The position numbers and the translations under genes are program-made. From contig CAVWQP010000004.1 in assembly GCA_963757125.1 (NCBI GenBank), positions 744,001-808,000 of the forward strand: a DNA stretch of 64,000 nucleotides. The letters are read 5' to 3'. Source of the stretch: CAVVSD01 sp963757125 (GTDB lineage: Bacteria; Actinomycetota; Thermoleophilia; Solirubrobacterales; Solirubrobacteraceae). This document shows, one piece after another, positions 16,233-24,291 of the stretch (its first letter is position 1; each line of letters begins with the position of its first letter). The notes below the pieces were generated by a model. It ran no database searches and was not told where the DNA came from. It worked only from the letters and a program-made list of their open reading frames with translations.

Positions 16233-17422
16233 TGAGGGACGTCGTCGTCACCGGTCTCGGTGCGGTCACGTCCGTCGGGACAGGCGCCGACGAGCTCGTG
16301 GAGGCGCTCCTCGCGGGTGCCTCCGGCGTGCGTCAGAGCTCCGAGGAGGGCGCGCCGGCCACGGCGCCGTGCGCCGACTTCGATCCCGAGGCGTGGATGA
16401 CGCCGAAGGAGGCCCGCCGCACCGACCGCTTCGCCCAGCTCGCGCTCGCCGCGGCGCTGCAGGCCGCGAAGGAGGCCGGGCTGCCCGACGGCGTCGACCC
16501 CGAGCGGCTCGGCATCCTCATGGGCACCGGCGTCGGAGGACTCGTCACGCTGCAGCGCGAGTGCGAGGCGTGGATCGCCAACGGCGACCGCGCCGTCTCG
16601 CCGCTCTTCGTGCCGATGATGATGCCGAACGCGGCAGCCGGCGCGGTCGCGATGGCGCTCGGCGCCCACGGGCCCGGCTGGTCCGTCGCGAGCGCCTGCG
16701 CCACGGGCGCGCACGCGATCGGCGAGGCCACGCGCATGATCCAGCGCGGCGAGGCCGACGTCGTCGTCGCCGGCGGCTCGGAGGCCGCGCTGACGGGGCT
16801 CTGCCTCGCGGCGTTCAAGCGCATGGGCGCGCTGTCGCGCCGCGGCATCTCCTCCCCGTTCGACCTGGAGCGCGACGGCTTCATCATGGGCGAGGGCGCA
16901 GGCGCGCTCGTGCTCGAGGCCGAGGAGCACGCGGTGGCGCGCAAGGCGCGCATCCGCGGGCGCATCGCGGGCTTCGGCGCGTCCAACGACGCGTTCCACA
17001 TGACCCAGCCCGACCCCGAGGGTCGCGGCGCGGTGTCCGCCATGAAGGGCGCGCTGCGCGACGCGGGGGCCGAGCCGTCCGACGTCGGGTACATCAACGC
17101 CCACGGCACCTCGACGCCGATGAACGACCGCGTGGAGGCCCAGGCCATCCGCTCCGTCTTCAACGGCTCGCGGCCGCCCGTCTCGAGCTCGAAGGGCTCG
17201 ATCGGGCATCTCCTCGGCGCCGCCGGCGCCGTCGAGGCCGTCGCGGTCTTCGGCGCCATGGAGCGCGGTGAGCTCCTGCCGACGGTCAACCTCACCGAGC
17301 TGGACCCCGAATGCGACATGGAGCACGTCACCGAGCGGCGTCCCGCGCCGGTCAAGCTGGCGCTGTCGAACTCGTTCGGGTTCGGCGGGCAGAACGCCAC
17401 CCTGGCGCTCGCCGCAGCGTGA
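16232..17422 (+). CDS. fabF: beta-ketoacyl-ACP synthase II
   Basis: Elongating condensing enzyme of fatty-acid synthesis, 396 residues. Catalytic C156 lies in VASACATGAHAIG, the first His in INAHGTSTPMND and the second His in KGSIGHLLGAAGAVEA. The C-terminal SNSFGFGGQNATL is diagnostic for KAS I/II. Its start overlaps the acpP stop. A 13-bp GC-rich hairpin directly after the stop ends the operon. Confidence 0.96.
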   Translation: MRDVVVTGLGAVTSVGTGADELVEALLAGASGVRQSSEEGAPATAPCADFDPEAWMTPKEARRTDRFAQLALAAALQAAKEAGLPDGVDPERLGILMGTGVGGLVTLQRECEAWIANGDRAVSPLFVPMMMPNAAAGAVAMALGAHGPGWSVASACATGAHAIGEATRMIQRGEADVVVAGGSEAALTGLCLAAFKRMGALSRRGISSPFDLERDGFIMGEGAGALVLEAEEHAVARKARIRGRIAGFGASNDAFHMTQPDPEGRGAVSAMKGALRDAGAEPSDVGYINAHGTSTPMNDRVEAQAIRSVFNGSRPPVSSSKGSIGHLLGAAGAVEAVAVFGAMERGELLPTVNLTELDPECDMEHVTERRPAPVKLALSNSFGFGGQNATLALAAA

Positions 17423-17428
17423 TCCCGG

Positions 17429-17458
17429 CCGCCGCCGCTCGGGCGCGAGTGGCGGCGG
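17429..17458 (+). terminator. strong hairpin after fabF
   Basis: CCGCCGCCGCTCG (17429-17441), loop GGCG, then CGAGTGGCGGCGG (17446-17458): a 13-bp stem with one G-T pair, seven bases after the fabF stop. There is no U-tract, as is usual for actinobacterial terminators. Confidence 0.7.
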
Positions 17459-17513
17459 ATCCGGGGCCGTTCGACGGACGCGGTAGTGTCATGGCCGTGC
17501 TTGGAGCGAGCGC

Positions 17514-18137
17514 GTGAGCGCGAGCGTCGAGACGCTCGAGCCGCGAAACGCCACAGAGGACGCGATTCTCGCCGCCGCGCGGCAAGCGCTGGTGGAAGAG
17601 CCCTACGACCGTCTCACCATGGACGGCATCGCTCGTCGCGCCCATGTCAGCCGGACCGCGGTCTACTTCTACTTCCCGAACAAGCGGGCTGTGGTCGATC
17701 GTCTGATCCAGCAGGCGTTCTCCGACATGTACGAGGCGTCCTCGCCGTATCTGGACGGTGACGGCGAGCCGCGGCTGCAGCTGCGGCTCGGGCTCGCGCG
17801 CATGGTCTCGTGCGTCAACGCCCACGGTCCGGTCCTGCTGCTCGCCGCGCATCTGTCCGGGCGTGAGGACCGCCTCCCCACCGAGTGGGAGCCGTACATC
17901 CGCCGCTTCATCGTGAGCGCGGAGCGCCGCATCCGGCGCGACCAGGAGCGCGGCATCGCGCCGTCCGACGTCTCGCCCCGGATCAGCGCGCAGGCGCTGT
18001 GCGCGATGGTCGAGCGGCACATCACCATCGAGGTGATCGGCGGCGGCGTCGACGTGACCGAGACGATCCGGGTGCTCGCAGAGCTCTGGTACCGGGCCGT
18101 CTACTGCACCATCCCGCACGCCCCCGCGACGACCTGA
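17514..18137 (+). CDS. TetR family transcriptional regulator
   Basis: Regulator of 207 residues. The N-terminal TetR HTH (about 18-62) reads DAILAAARQALVEEPYDRLT, MDGIARRAHVSRTAVYFYFPN and KRAVVDRLI. The C-terminal ligand/dimer domain is all-helical. GTG 17514 is the only start close to the HTH. It sits between the fab operon and a membrane-protein gene that begins 15 bases after its stop. The most likely target is that membrane protein and possibly the fab promoter; ligand unknown. Confidence 0.9.
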   Translation: MSASVETLEPRNATEDAILAAARQALVEEPYDRLTMDGIARRAHVSRTAVYFYFPNKRAVVDRLIQQAFSDMYEASSPYLDGDGEPRLQLRLGLARMVSCVNAHGPVLLLAAHLSGREDRLPTEWEPYIRRFIVSAERRIRRDQERGIAPSDVSPRISAQALCAMVERHITIEVIGGGVDVTETIRVLAELWYRAVYCTIPHAPATT

Positions 18138-18151
18138 CACAGGGACCTCGC

Positions 18152-19151
18152 GTGTTCCCCGATCGCCTCACCGCGGGACGGGCAGCGCTCGCGATCCTCG
18201 CCGTCAGCCTCGTCTCGCTGCTGTTCATCGGCTCCTATGCGGGCGCGCTGCACGCGCCGTCGCCCGACGAGGTGCCGATCGCCGTCTCCGCCCAGGTGCC
18301 GCAGGCGGCCGCCGACCAGATCGACGCCACCCCGGCGTTCCGCGTCATCCGCGTCGCGACCCCGGCCGCGGCGATGCGCGCGATCGACGACCGCAAGGCC
18401 TACGGCGCGCTCGTCGTCGGCGCGGGACGGCGGACTCGAGCTCGTGACGGCGCCCGCCGCCGGGCCGGCCGCGCAGAGCGCGCTGCTCGACGGCCTCGCG
18501 CCGCAGCTGCGCAGCGCGGTGTCCGATGTGCGATTGCGAACCGTCCACGCCCTGCCGAAGGCGGACGGGCGCGGCCTGGTGGGCTTCTACACCGCCGTCG
18601 GCTGGATCGTGGCCGGCTACCTCGGCGCGACGTTCCTGGGGATCGTCTTCGGCACGCGCCCGAGCACCCGCCGCACGCTCTGGCGGATCGGCGGCCTCCT
18701 CGCGCTGAGCGCCATCGTCGGCTTCGGCGGCGCCGCGCTCGCGGCCTGGATCGGCGACATCGGCAACGTCGGGCTCATCGGCCTGATCGGCATGCTCACC
18801 GTCGCGGCGGCGGGCATCGTGACGACCGCGCTGCAGGCCGCGTTCGGGATCATCGGCACCGGCATCGCGATCCTCGTGTTCGTCGTGCTCGGCAACCCGT
18901 CGTCGGGCGGGCCGTTCCCACCCGAGCTGCTGCCGGAGCCGTGGCAGTCGGTCGGGCCCTACATCCCGACGGGCGCGGCGACGAGCGCGATCCGCGACAT
19001 CGCCTACTTCCCCGACGCGCCGCTCGGCAAGTCGTTCATCGTGCTCGGCGCGTGGATCCTCGTGGGCGTCGTCGCCGCCCTGCTGCTCTCGCGGGGCCGC
19101 CACAGCCCGGGCGAGCGCGAGCACGCGCTCGCCGCGGTCGTCGCTCCCTAG
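18152..19151 (+). CDS. membrane protein with export-permease-like layout, frameshifted
   Basis: About 332 residues from GTG 18152. One N-terminal helix (ALAILAVSLVSLLFIGSYAG) is followed by an external domain of ~130 residues, then five or six helices in the C-terminal half (WIVAGYLGATFLGIVFG onward). The layout resembles ABC-2/YhgE-type export membrane proteins, but no specific family is certain. Residues 1-~92 and the remainder are in different frames; removing one G near 18421-18430 restores VVGADGGLELV. It is probably co-transcribed with the TetR gene 15 bases upstream, so the regulator likely controls it. Confidence 0.7.
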
Positions 19152-19964
19152 CCTTCGCGCCTCGGCCTCGGCGGCCTGCGGGGGGTTCAGCGGCGCGCCC
19201 AGCGCGTGGTAGCCGCCGTCGACGTGCAGGATCTCTCCGGTGATGCCGCGGGCCGCCTCGGAGAGCAGGAACAGCGCCGCGTCGGCCACCGGGCCCGCGT
19301 CGCGGTCGTCCCAGTGCAGGGGCGCCTGCTCGTTCCACAGGCCTGCGAGGAGGTCGAAGCCGCCGATGCCCCGCGCGGCCATCGTGCGCAGCGGGCCCGC
19401 GGACACGAGGTTGCTGCGCACGCCCTTGGGCCCGAGGTCGCGGGCGAGGTAGCGGTTGACGGACTCCAGCGCCGCCTTCGCCACGCCCATCCAGTCGTAG
19501 ACGGGCCAGGCGACCGTCGCGTCGAAGTCCAGGCCGACGATGCCCGGTGCGTGCTCGGAGCGCTCCAGGAGCGGCAGGAGCGCCACCGCAAGCGACTTCA
19601 GGGAGTAGGCGCTGGTCCCGAACGCCATGAGCGCCGACTCGGCCGGCGTGTCGAGGAAGTTGCCGCCCAGCGCGTCCTGCGGGGCGAACGCGATCGCGTG
19701 CAGGATGCCGTCGAGGCTCCCCCACCGCTCCTCGAGGTCGGCGGCGACGGCGGCGAGCTGCTCGGGCTCGTTGACGTCGAGCTCGAGCACCGGCGGCTCG
19801 GTCGGCAGGCGGCGGGCGATGCGCTGCGTGATGCGCAGTCCGCGCCCGAAGCCGGTCAGCACGATCTCGGCGCCCAGGGCCTGGGCGCGCTCGGCCACGG
19901 CGTAGGCGATCGAGTCGTCGGTCAGGACGCCCGTGATGAGCAGTCGACGGTCGGTGAGATCCAC
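19149..19964 (-). CDS. fabI: enoyl-ACP reductase (NADH), InhA-like
   Basis: Last reductive step of FAS-II. N-terminus LLITGVLTDDSIAYAVAE carries the FabI-type cofactor motif. The catalytic pair has the FabI spacing Y-x6-K in YDWMGVAKAALESV, and the C-terminal GEILHVDGGYHALGA closes the fold near residue 253. As written, the frame then stays open to 18345, antisense to the membrane protein gene. Removing one C from a run of six (19180-19185) puts a TAG at 19149-19151, which fits a normal length near 271 residues. I annotate that version. Convergent with the membrane protein gene. Confidence 0.85.
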
Positions 19965-19989
19965 GGCGCGGGACGCTATCGGTCCGGCG

Positions 19990-21612
19990 TCAGCCCCGTC
20001 CGGCGCCCGAGCGGCGATCCAACTCGGCGAGCAGCAGGCCGATCGAGCGCTCGAGCTGCGCGATCGACGCGTCGTCGACCCGGGTCACGCCGGTCTCCCG
20101 GTTCAGCCACGCGTTGATCTCGCGGAAGGACCGCCCGTCGAGCCGCCGCAGCGACGCGACGAGGCCGTGGCGCTTGTCCCGCAGCCGGGTGCGGCGCTCC
20201 CAGGCCGGCACCTCGTCCTCGGGTTCCTCCTCGGCCTGCGTCTGCGGCGCGAGGAACGGCGACGGGGGCGCGGCGGGCGGCGGCGGACCGCCGCCGAAGA
20301 GCGCCATCTGCGGGCTCACGTCGGCCGCGACCGGGACGAACGCCAGCTCCTCCGTCGGCTCGCTGCGCTGTCGCTCGGCGGGCTCGTCGAGTAGGCCCTC
20401 CGCGGGGTCCTCCACCACGCGCAGCACGTGGCGCAGCTCGGTCTCGACCTCGCCGGCATGGACGCGGAGCACGGGATCGCCGGGCAGGTAGACCCAGCTG
20501 TGCTCGCCGGCGGGGCGGCCCTGGATCGTCCGGACGAAGCGCCCGATGATCTGCCGGAAGATGAGCGGCGTCTTCGCGGCGGTCGCGTAGACGCCGACCC
20601 GCAGGCGCGGGATGTCGACGCCCTCGGACACCATGTTCACGGCGACGATCCACGGGTCGCGGCCGGTGCGGAACGCCTGCAGCTTCTGGTGGGCGCGGGC
20701 CTCGGCGTGCAGCACGACGGTGGGCGTGACGCCGCACGTCTCCCGGAGCACCTTCGCGATCCGGCGGGCGTGCGTGGAGTCGGCGGCGATGATGAGGCCG
20801 CCCGCATCGCGGTGGTCGCCCTTGCGCAGCGCGAGCAGCCGCTCGTGCGCGGACGCCAGGATCTTCGGCAGCCCATCGCCGAGATCGGTGGAGATCGCGG
20901 TCCGGTAGCGGCGGCTCGCGTCGCGGCCGGTCAGCGCGTCGGAGAAGGACGCCTCGACGAGGTCGTCCCCCGACATCCAGGACAGCGTGCCGTCGTAGGG
21001 GATGAACGTCACCGGGCGGCAGATGCCGTCCTTCACGGCATCCGCGTACGAGTAGGACACGTCCGGCCGTGCGAGGCCGTCGTCGTAGGTGACGCCCGGG
21101 ATCGGCATCGCGTCGGAGCGGAACGGCGTCCCGGACAGCAGCAGCCAGCGTCGCGTCGCGCCGAACGCGGTCCGGAACCCCGTGCCCCATGCGAGGTCGT
21201 CGCCCAGGTGGTGGGCCTCGTCGGCGATGACGAGCGTCCCCGGCGAGCACTGCGACGCCCAGCGGGTCGCCGAGGCCGCCGCGCGCGCGTACGTGACCGC
21301 GACGCCGTCGAAGTCCGACGGCGGGCGCAGCTCGCTCGCGTCGGGCACGAGATGCAGCCCGAGGCGCCCCGCGGCCTCCGCCCACTGGCGCGTCAGCGGC
21401 GTCGTCGGGCAGACGACGGCGACGCGCCGGACGACCCGGCTGCGCAGCAGCTCGCGGGCGAGGACGAGCGCCGGGCGGGTCTTGCCCGCGCCGGGCGCCG
21501 CCGAGAGCAGGAACGGCTCGCCGTCCCATGCATCGAGCTTGCGGAGGGCCCGCTCCTGCCAGGGCCTGAGGCCTCCGGAAGGACGGGTCTGGGGGGAGAC
21601 CGTCACCGACAC
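19990..21612 (-). CDS. SF2 DEAD/DEAH-box helicase
   Basis: ATP-dependent helicase/translocase of 540 residues. It has a Q-motif-like GGLRPWQERALRKLDAWDGE, Walker A in LLSAAPGAGKTRPALVLA, DEAH box in VIADEAHHLGDD, motif III SGTPFRSD, and C-terminal motifs V/VI in MVSEGVDIPRLRVGV and RQIIGRFVRT. A Pro/Ala-rich linker (~395-425) leads to a C-terminal helical domain of ~115 residues. It resembles the stand-alone UvrB/Res-type helicases of actinobacteria; the nucleic-acid target is unknown. Start is GTG 21612. Confidence 0.88.
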   Translation of the reverse strand: MSVTVSPQTRPSGGLRPWQERALRKLDAWDGEPFLLSAAPGAGKTRPALVLARELLRSRVVRRVAVVCPTTPLTRQWAEAAGRLGLHLVPDASELRPPSDFDGVAVTYARAAASATRWASQCSPGTLVIADEAHHLGDDLAWGTGFRTAFGATRRWLLLSGTPFRSDAMPIPGVTYDDGLARPDVSYSYADAVKDGICRPVTFIPYDGTLSWMSGDDLVEASFSDALTGRDASRRYRTAISTDLGDGLPKILASAHERLLALRKGDHRDAGGLIIAADSTHARRIAKVLRETCGVTPTVVLHAEARAHQKLQAFRTGRDPWIVAVNMVSEGVDIPRLRVGVYATAAKTPLIFRQIIGRFVRTIQGRPAGEHSWVYLPGDPVLRVHAGEVETELRHVLRVVEDPAEGLLDEPAERQRSEPTEELAFVPVAADVSPQMALFGGGPPPPAAPPSPFLAPQTQAEEEPEDEVPAWERRTRLRDKRHGLVASLRRLDGRSFREINAWLNRETGVTRVDDASIAQLERSIGLLLAELDRRSGAGRG

Positions 21613-21652
21613 AGAGCGGGGAAGGATGCGACCCCGATCGGACAGAAAGCAG

Positions 21653-23221
21653 CTAGTGACGGAAGTGACGACGAGACGTGAAGACCATCACGATCCCGGC
21701 GGCGTCCGCCGCCTCGACGACGGACGGATCGTTGCGCGATCCGCCGGGCTGGATGATCAGCTCGATGCCCGCCCGGATGGCGAGCTCGGGGCCGTCGGCG
21801 AAGGGGAAGAAGGCGTCGGACGCGAGCGCCGCGCCCTTCAGCGAGTCCAGCCGCGACTTCTCGACCGCGAGGCGCACCGAGTCGACGCGGCTCATCTGCC
21901 CCGCGCCGATGCCGACCGTGGCGAGATCCTTGGAGAGGACGATCGCGTTCGAGCTGACGTGCTTGCAGACGCGCCAGGCGAAGAGCATCTCGCTCCACTC
22001 CGCCTCGGTCGGCTGGCGCTCGGACACGACCTGCATCTCCGAGCGGTCCTCGGAGTCCAGGTCGCGGTCCTGCACGAGCAGCCCGCCGAGCACCTGGCGG
22101 ATCGCCGGATCGCCCGTGAGCGGCACCCGGCGCTCCTCGTCCTGCAGGACGCGCGCGTTCGGGCGCTCGGTCATGACCTCGAGCGCCCCGGGCTCGTAGT
22201 CGGGCGCGATCAGCACCTCGACGAACTGCCCAGCGATCGCCTCCGCCGCCGCGCGGTCCAGCCGGCGGTTCACAGCGATGATGCCGCCGAACGCGCTGAC
22301 CGGATCGCAGGCGAAGGCGCGCTCGTAGGCCTCGATCACGGTCCGCCCCACCGCCACGCCGCAGGGGTTCGCGTGCTTGATGATCACGCAGGCGGGGACC
22401 TCGAACTCCTGCACGACACGGCGGGCGGCGTCGAGGTCGAAGAGGTTGTTGTACGAGAGCTGCCGGCCCTGGTGCTGGCGCACCATCGAGAGCAGGTGCA
22501 TGCGGGAGCCCACCTGCTGGTAGTACGCGGCGCGCTGGTGCGGGTTCTCGCCGTAGGAGAGGTCGGTGACCTTCTCGTACGCCCGGACGAACAGCGGCGG
22601 GAAGTCCTCGGAGCGCTCGGCGAACCAGCGCGCGATCGCGGTGTCGTAGCGCGCGGTGTAGGCGAACGCGTCGGCTGCGAGCGCCTCGCGCGTGTCCATC
22701 GACAGCAGGCCCTCCCCGGCGCGCAGCTCCTCGAGCACGGCGTCGTAGGCCTCGGGCTTGACGACGACGGCCACGAACGCGTGGTTCTTCGCCGACGCGC
22801 GGATCATCGTCGGGCCGCCGACGTCGATGTTCTCGATGACCTCCGCGTCGCTCACCCCGCGGCGGGCGGCGGTGCGCTCGAAGGGGTAGAGGTTCACGCA
22901 GACGAGGTCGATCGGCTCCGCGCCGTGCTCGGCCATCGCGGCGACGTGCTCCGGGTCCGACCGCACCGCGAGCAGCCCCGCGTGGAGCTTCGGGTGCAGC
23001 GTCTTGACGCGGCCGTCCATGATCTCCGGGAACCCGGTGAGATCGTCGATCGCCCGGACCTCGAGCCCCGCGGCGGCGAGCTCGGAGGCGGTGCCTCCGG
23101 TCGAGATGAGCTCGACGCCGAGCCCGGCCAGGCCGCGGGCGAAGTCCACGATGCCGGTCTTGTCGCTGACCGAGAGGAGTGCCCTGCGGACCCTGACCGC
23201 ACCGGGCGCCGTGACGCTCAC
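21653..23221 (-). CDS. purH: bifunctional AICAR formyltransferase/IMP cyclohydrolase
   Basis: The last two steps to IMP. 522 residues from GTG 23221. The N-terminal cyclohydrolase (MGS-like) domain reads ALLSVSDKTGIVDFARGL, STGGTASEL and DGRVKTLHPKLHAGLL. The C-terminal transformylase domain carries IIKHANPCGVAVG, DPVSAFGGIIAVN and SNAIVLSKD, and ends in the typical RHFRH. The frame stays open upstream but no good start exists there. It is separate from the main purine operon, 40 bases upstream of the SF2 helicase gene on the same strand. Confidence 0.96.
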   Translation of the reverse strand: MSVTAPGAVRVRRALLSVSDKTGIVDFARGLAGLGVELISTGGTASELAAAGLEVRAIDDLTGFPEIMDGRVKTLHPKLHAGLLAVRSDPEHVAAMAEHGAEPIDLVCVNLYPFERTAARRGVSDAEVIENIDVGGPTMIRASAKNHAFVAVVVKPEAYDAVLEELRAGEGLLSMDTREALAADAFAYTARYDTAIARWFAERSEDFPPLFVRAYEKVTDLSYGENPHQRAAYYQQVGSRMHLLSMVRQHQGRQLSYNNLFDLDAARRVVQEFEVPACVIIKHANPCGVAVGRTVIEAYERAFACDPVSAFGGIIAVNRRLDRAAAEAIAGQFVEVLIAPDYEPGALEVMTERPNARVLQDEERRVPLTGDPAIRQVLGGLLVQDRDLDSEDRSEMQVVSERQPTEAEWSEMLFAWRVCKHVSSNAIVLSKDLATVGIGAGQMSRVDSVRLAVEKSRLDSLKGAALASDAFFPFADGPELAIRAGIELIIQPGGSRNDPSVVEAADAAGIVMVFTSRRHFRH

Positions 23222-23358
23222 GGCGGGGTCGATGTCGGCGTCTGGCGTGATGGCTCGCGAGCATAGACCAGCGCCCTGCCGTCGCGAGGGTGTGAGACCT
23301 CCCCCACCTGGGAACCAGCGGCGAAGGACCCGGGCCAGAACGACGAGAGGACGAGGCC

Positions 23359-23607
23359 ATGCCGTCTGACACCGACACGGAGCTGCAACGGGGCGAGGAC
23401 GCGGAGAAGGCGCTGGAGTCGCAGGCCGACGAGCTCGAGGAGCGCGTCGCCGAGCTCGGCGACAGCATCGACGAAGCCAAGAAAGGCCTGCGCGCCCGCA
23501 AGGAGGACGCCGACGACGGCGACGACGAGGACTCCGACGGCGACGACCCCCTGGCCTTCGACGACCCGGAGGCCGATGAGGACGACGAGGACGAGGACGA
23601 GGACTAG
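23359..23607 (+). CDS. small highly acidic coiled-coil protein
   Basis: Eighty-two residues. A heptad-like helix (~8-45, ALESQADELEERVAELGDSI) is followed by an Asp/Glu tail (~48-82) that is almost entirely acidic. ATG 23359 follows a clear GAGAGGACGAGG. No family recognised. The acidic tail could bind a basic partner such as a nucleic-acid-binding protein; this is inference. It stands alone, divergent from purH and convergent with purN, and ends in two strong hairpins. Confidence 0.7.
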   Translation: MPSDTDTELQRGEDAEKALESQADELEERVAELGDSIDEAKKGLRARKEDADDGDDEDSDGDDPLAFDDPEADEDDEDEDED

Positions 23608-23608
23608 G

Positions 23609-23629
23609 CCGAAAGACTTCGTCTTTCGG
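23609..23629. terminator. perfect 9-bp hairpin between convergent genes
   Basis: CCGAAAGAC-TTC-GTCTTTCGG, starting two bases after the stop of the acidic protein gene. Symmetric, so it can act in both directions. Confidence 0.75.
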
Positions 23630-23631
23630 AC

Positions 23632-23660
23632 GACGTTGTGTCGCAGGGCGACACAACGTC
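23632..23660. terminator. perfect 13-bp hairpin between convergent genes
   Basis: GACGTTGTGTCGC-AGG-GCGACACAACGTC, in tandem with the hairpin just before it and eleven bases from the purN stop. Likely the bidirectional transcription end for the acidic protein gene and purN. Confidence 0.8.
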
Positions 23661-23670
23661 AGGGCCGGGT

Positions 23671-24291
23671 CTACCGCGCGTCGCTGACGATTGTCCGCCG
23701 CGGGTTGGCGGGGTCCGCGCTGATCGAGCCACGCGCGAACAGGCGCACCGCCTCCGGCAGCAGCTCGTGCTCGAGCGGCTGCAGGCGGGCCCGGACCGCG
23801 GCGGGATCGGTCGCGCCGGGGAGCTCGACGGCGCCCTGCAGCACGATCGGGCCGGTGTCGACCCCCTCGTCCACGAGGTGGACGGTCACGCCGAAGACCT
23901 GCACCCCGTAGGCCACCGCCTGCTCCACCGAGCCGATGCCGGGGAACGCCGGGAGCAGGGACGGATGGACGTTGAGGACCGCCCGCGGGAACCGGGCCAC
24001 GAACCCGGGCGTGAGGATCGCCATGTAGCCGGCCAGCACGACGAGCTGGACGCCGCGATTCTCCAGCCAGTCTGCGATCGCGGCGTCGCGCGCTTCGCGG
24101 TCGGGATGCTCGTCGAGCGCGAACACGGCGGTGGGCACCCCCGACGCCTGCGCCCGCGCGAGGGCACGGGCGCCCGGCTTGTCGGACGCCACCGCGACGA
24201 CCTCGGCCTCCCGGCCGTGCACCGTGTCCAACAGCGCCTGCAGGTTGGTGCCCTCGCCCGAGGCCAGCACGCCGACGGGCAGCGGGCTCAT
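23671..24291 (-). CDS. purN: phosphoribosylglycinamide formyltransferase
   Basis: Formyl-THF-dependent conversion of GAR to FGAR. 206 residues. GVLASGEGTNLQALLD opens the fold. The catalytic Asn/His lie in LNVHPSLLPAFPGIG, the Asp in HLVDEGVDTGPI. ATG 24291 overlaps the TGA of recQ (ATGA), so it is translated together with the helicase gene and not with the other purine genes. Confidence 0.96.
   Translation of the reverse strand: MSPLPVGVLASGEGTNLQALLDTVHGREAEVVAVASDKPGARALARAQASGVPTAVFALDEHPDREARDAAIADWLENRGVQLVVLAGYMAILTPGFVARFPRAVLNVHPSLLPAFPGIGSVEQAVAYGVQVFGVTVHLVDEGVDTGPIVLQGAVELPGATDPAAVRARLQPLEHELLPEAVRLFARGSISADPANPRRTIVSDAR

Noticed and set aside
14318..17326. A 1002-residue minus-strand open frame opposite fabD-fabF.
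   Set aside because: Arg/Gly/Ala/Asp-rich composition typical of antisense frames in GC-rich DNA; the plus strand holds four textbook FAS-II genes.
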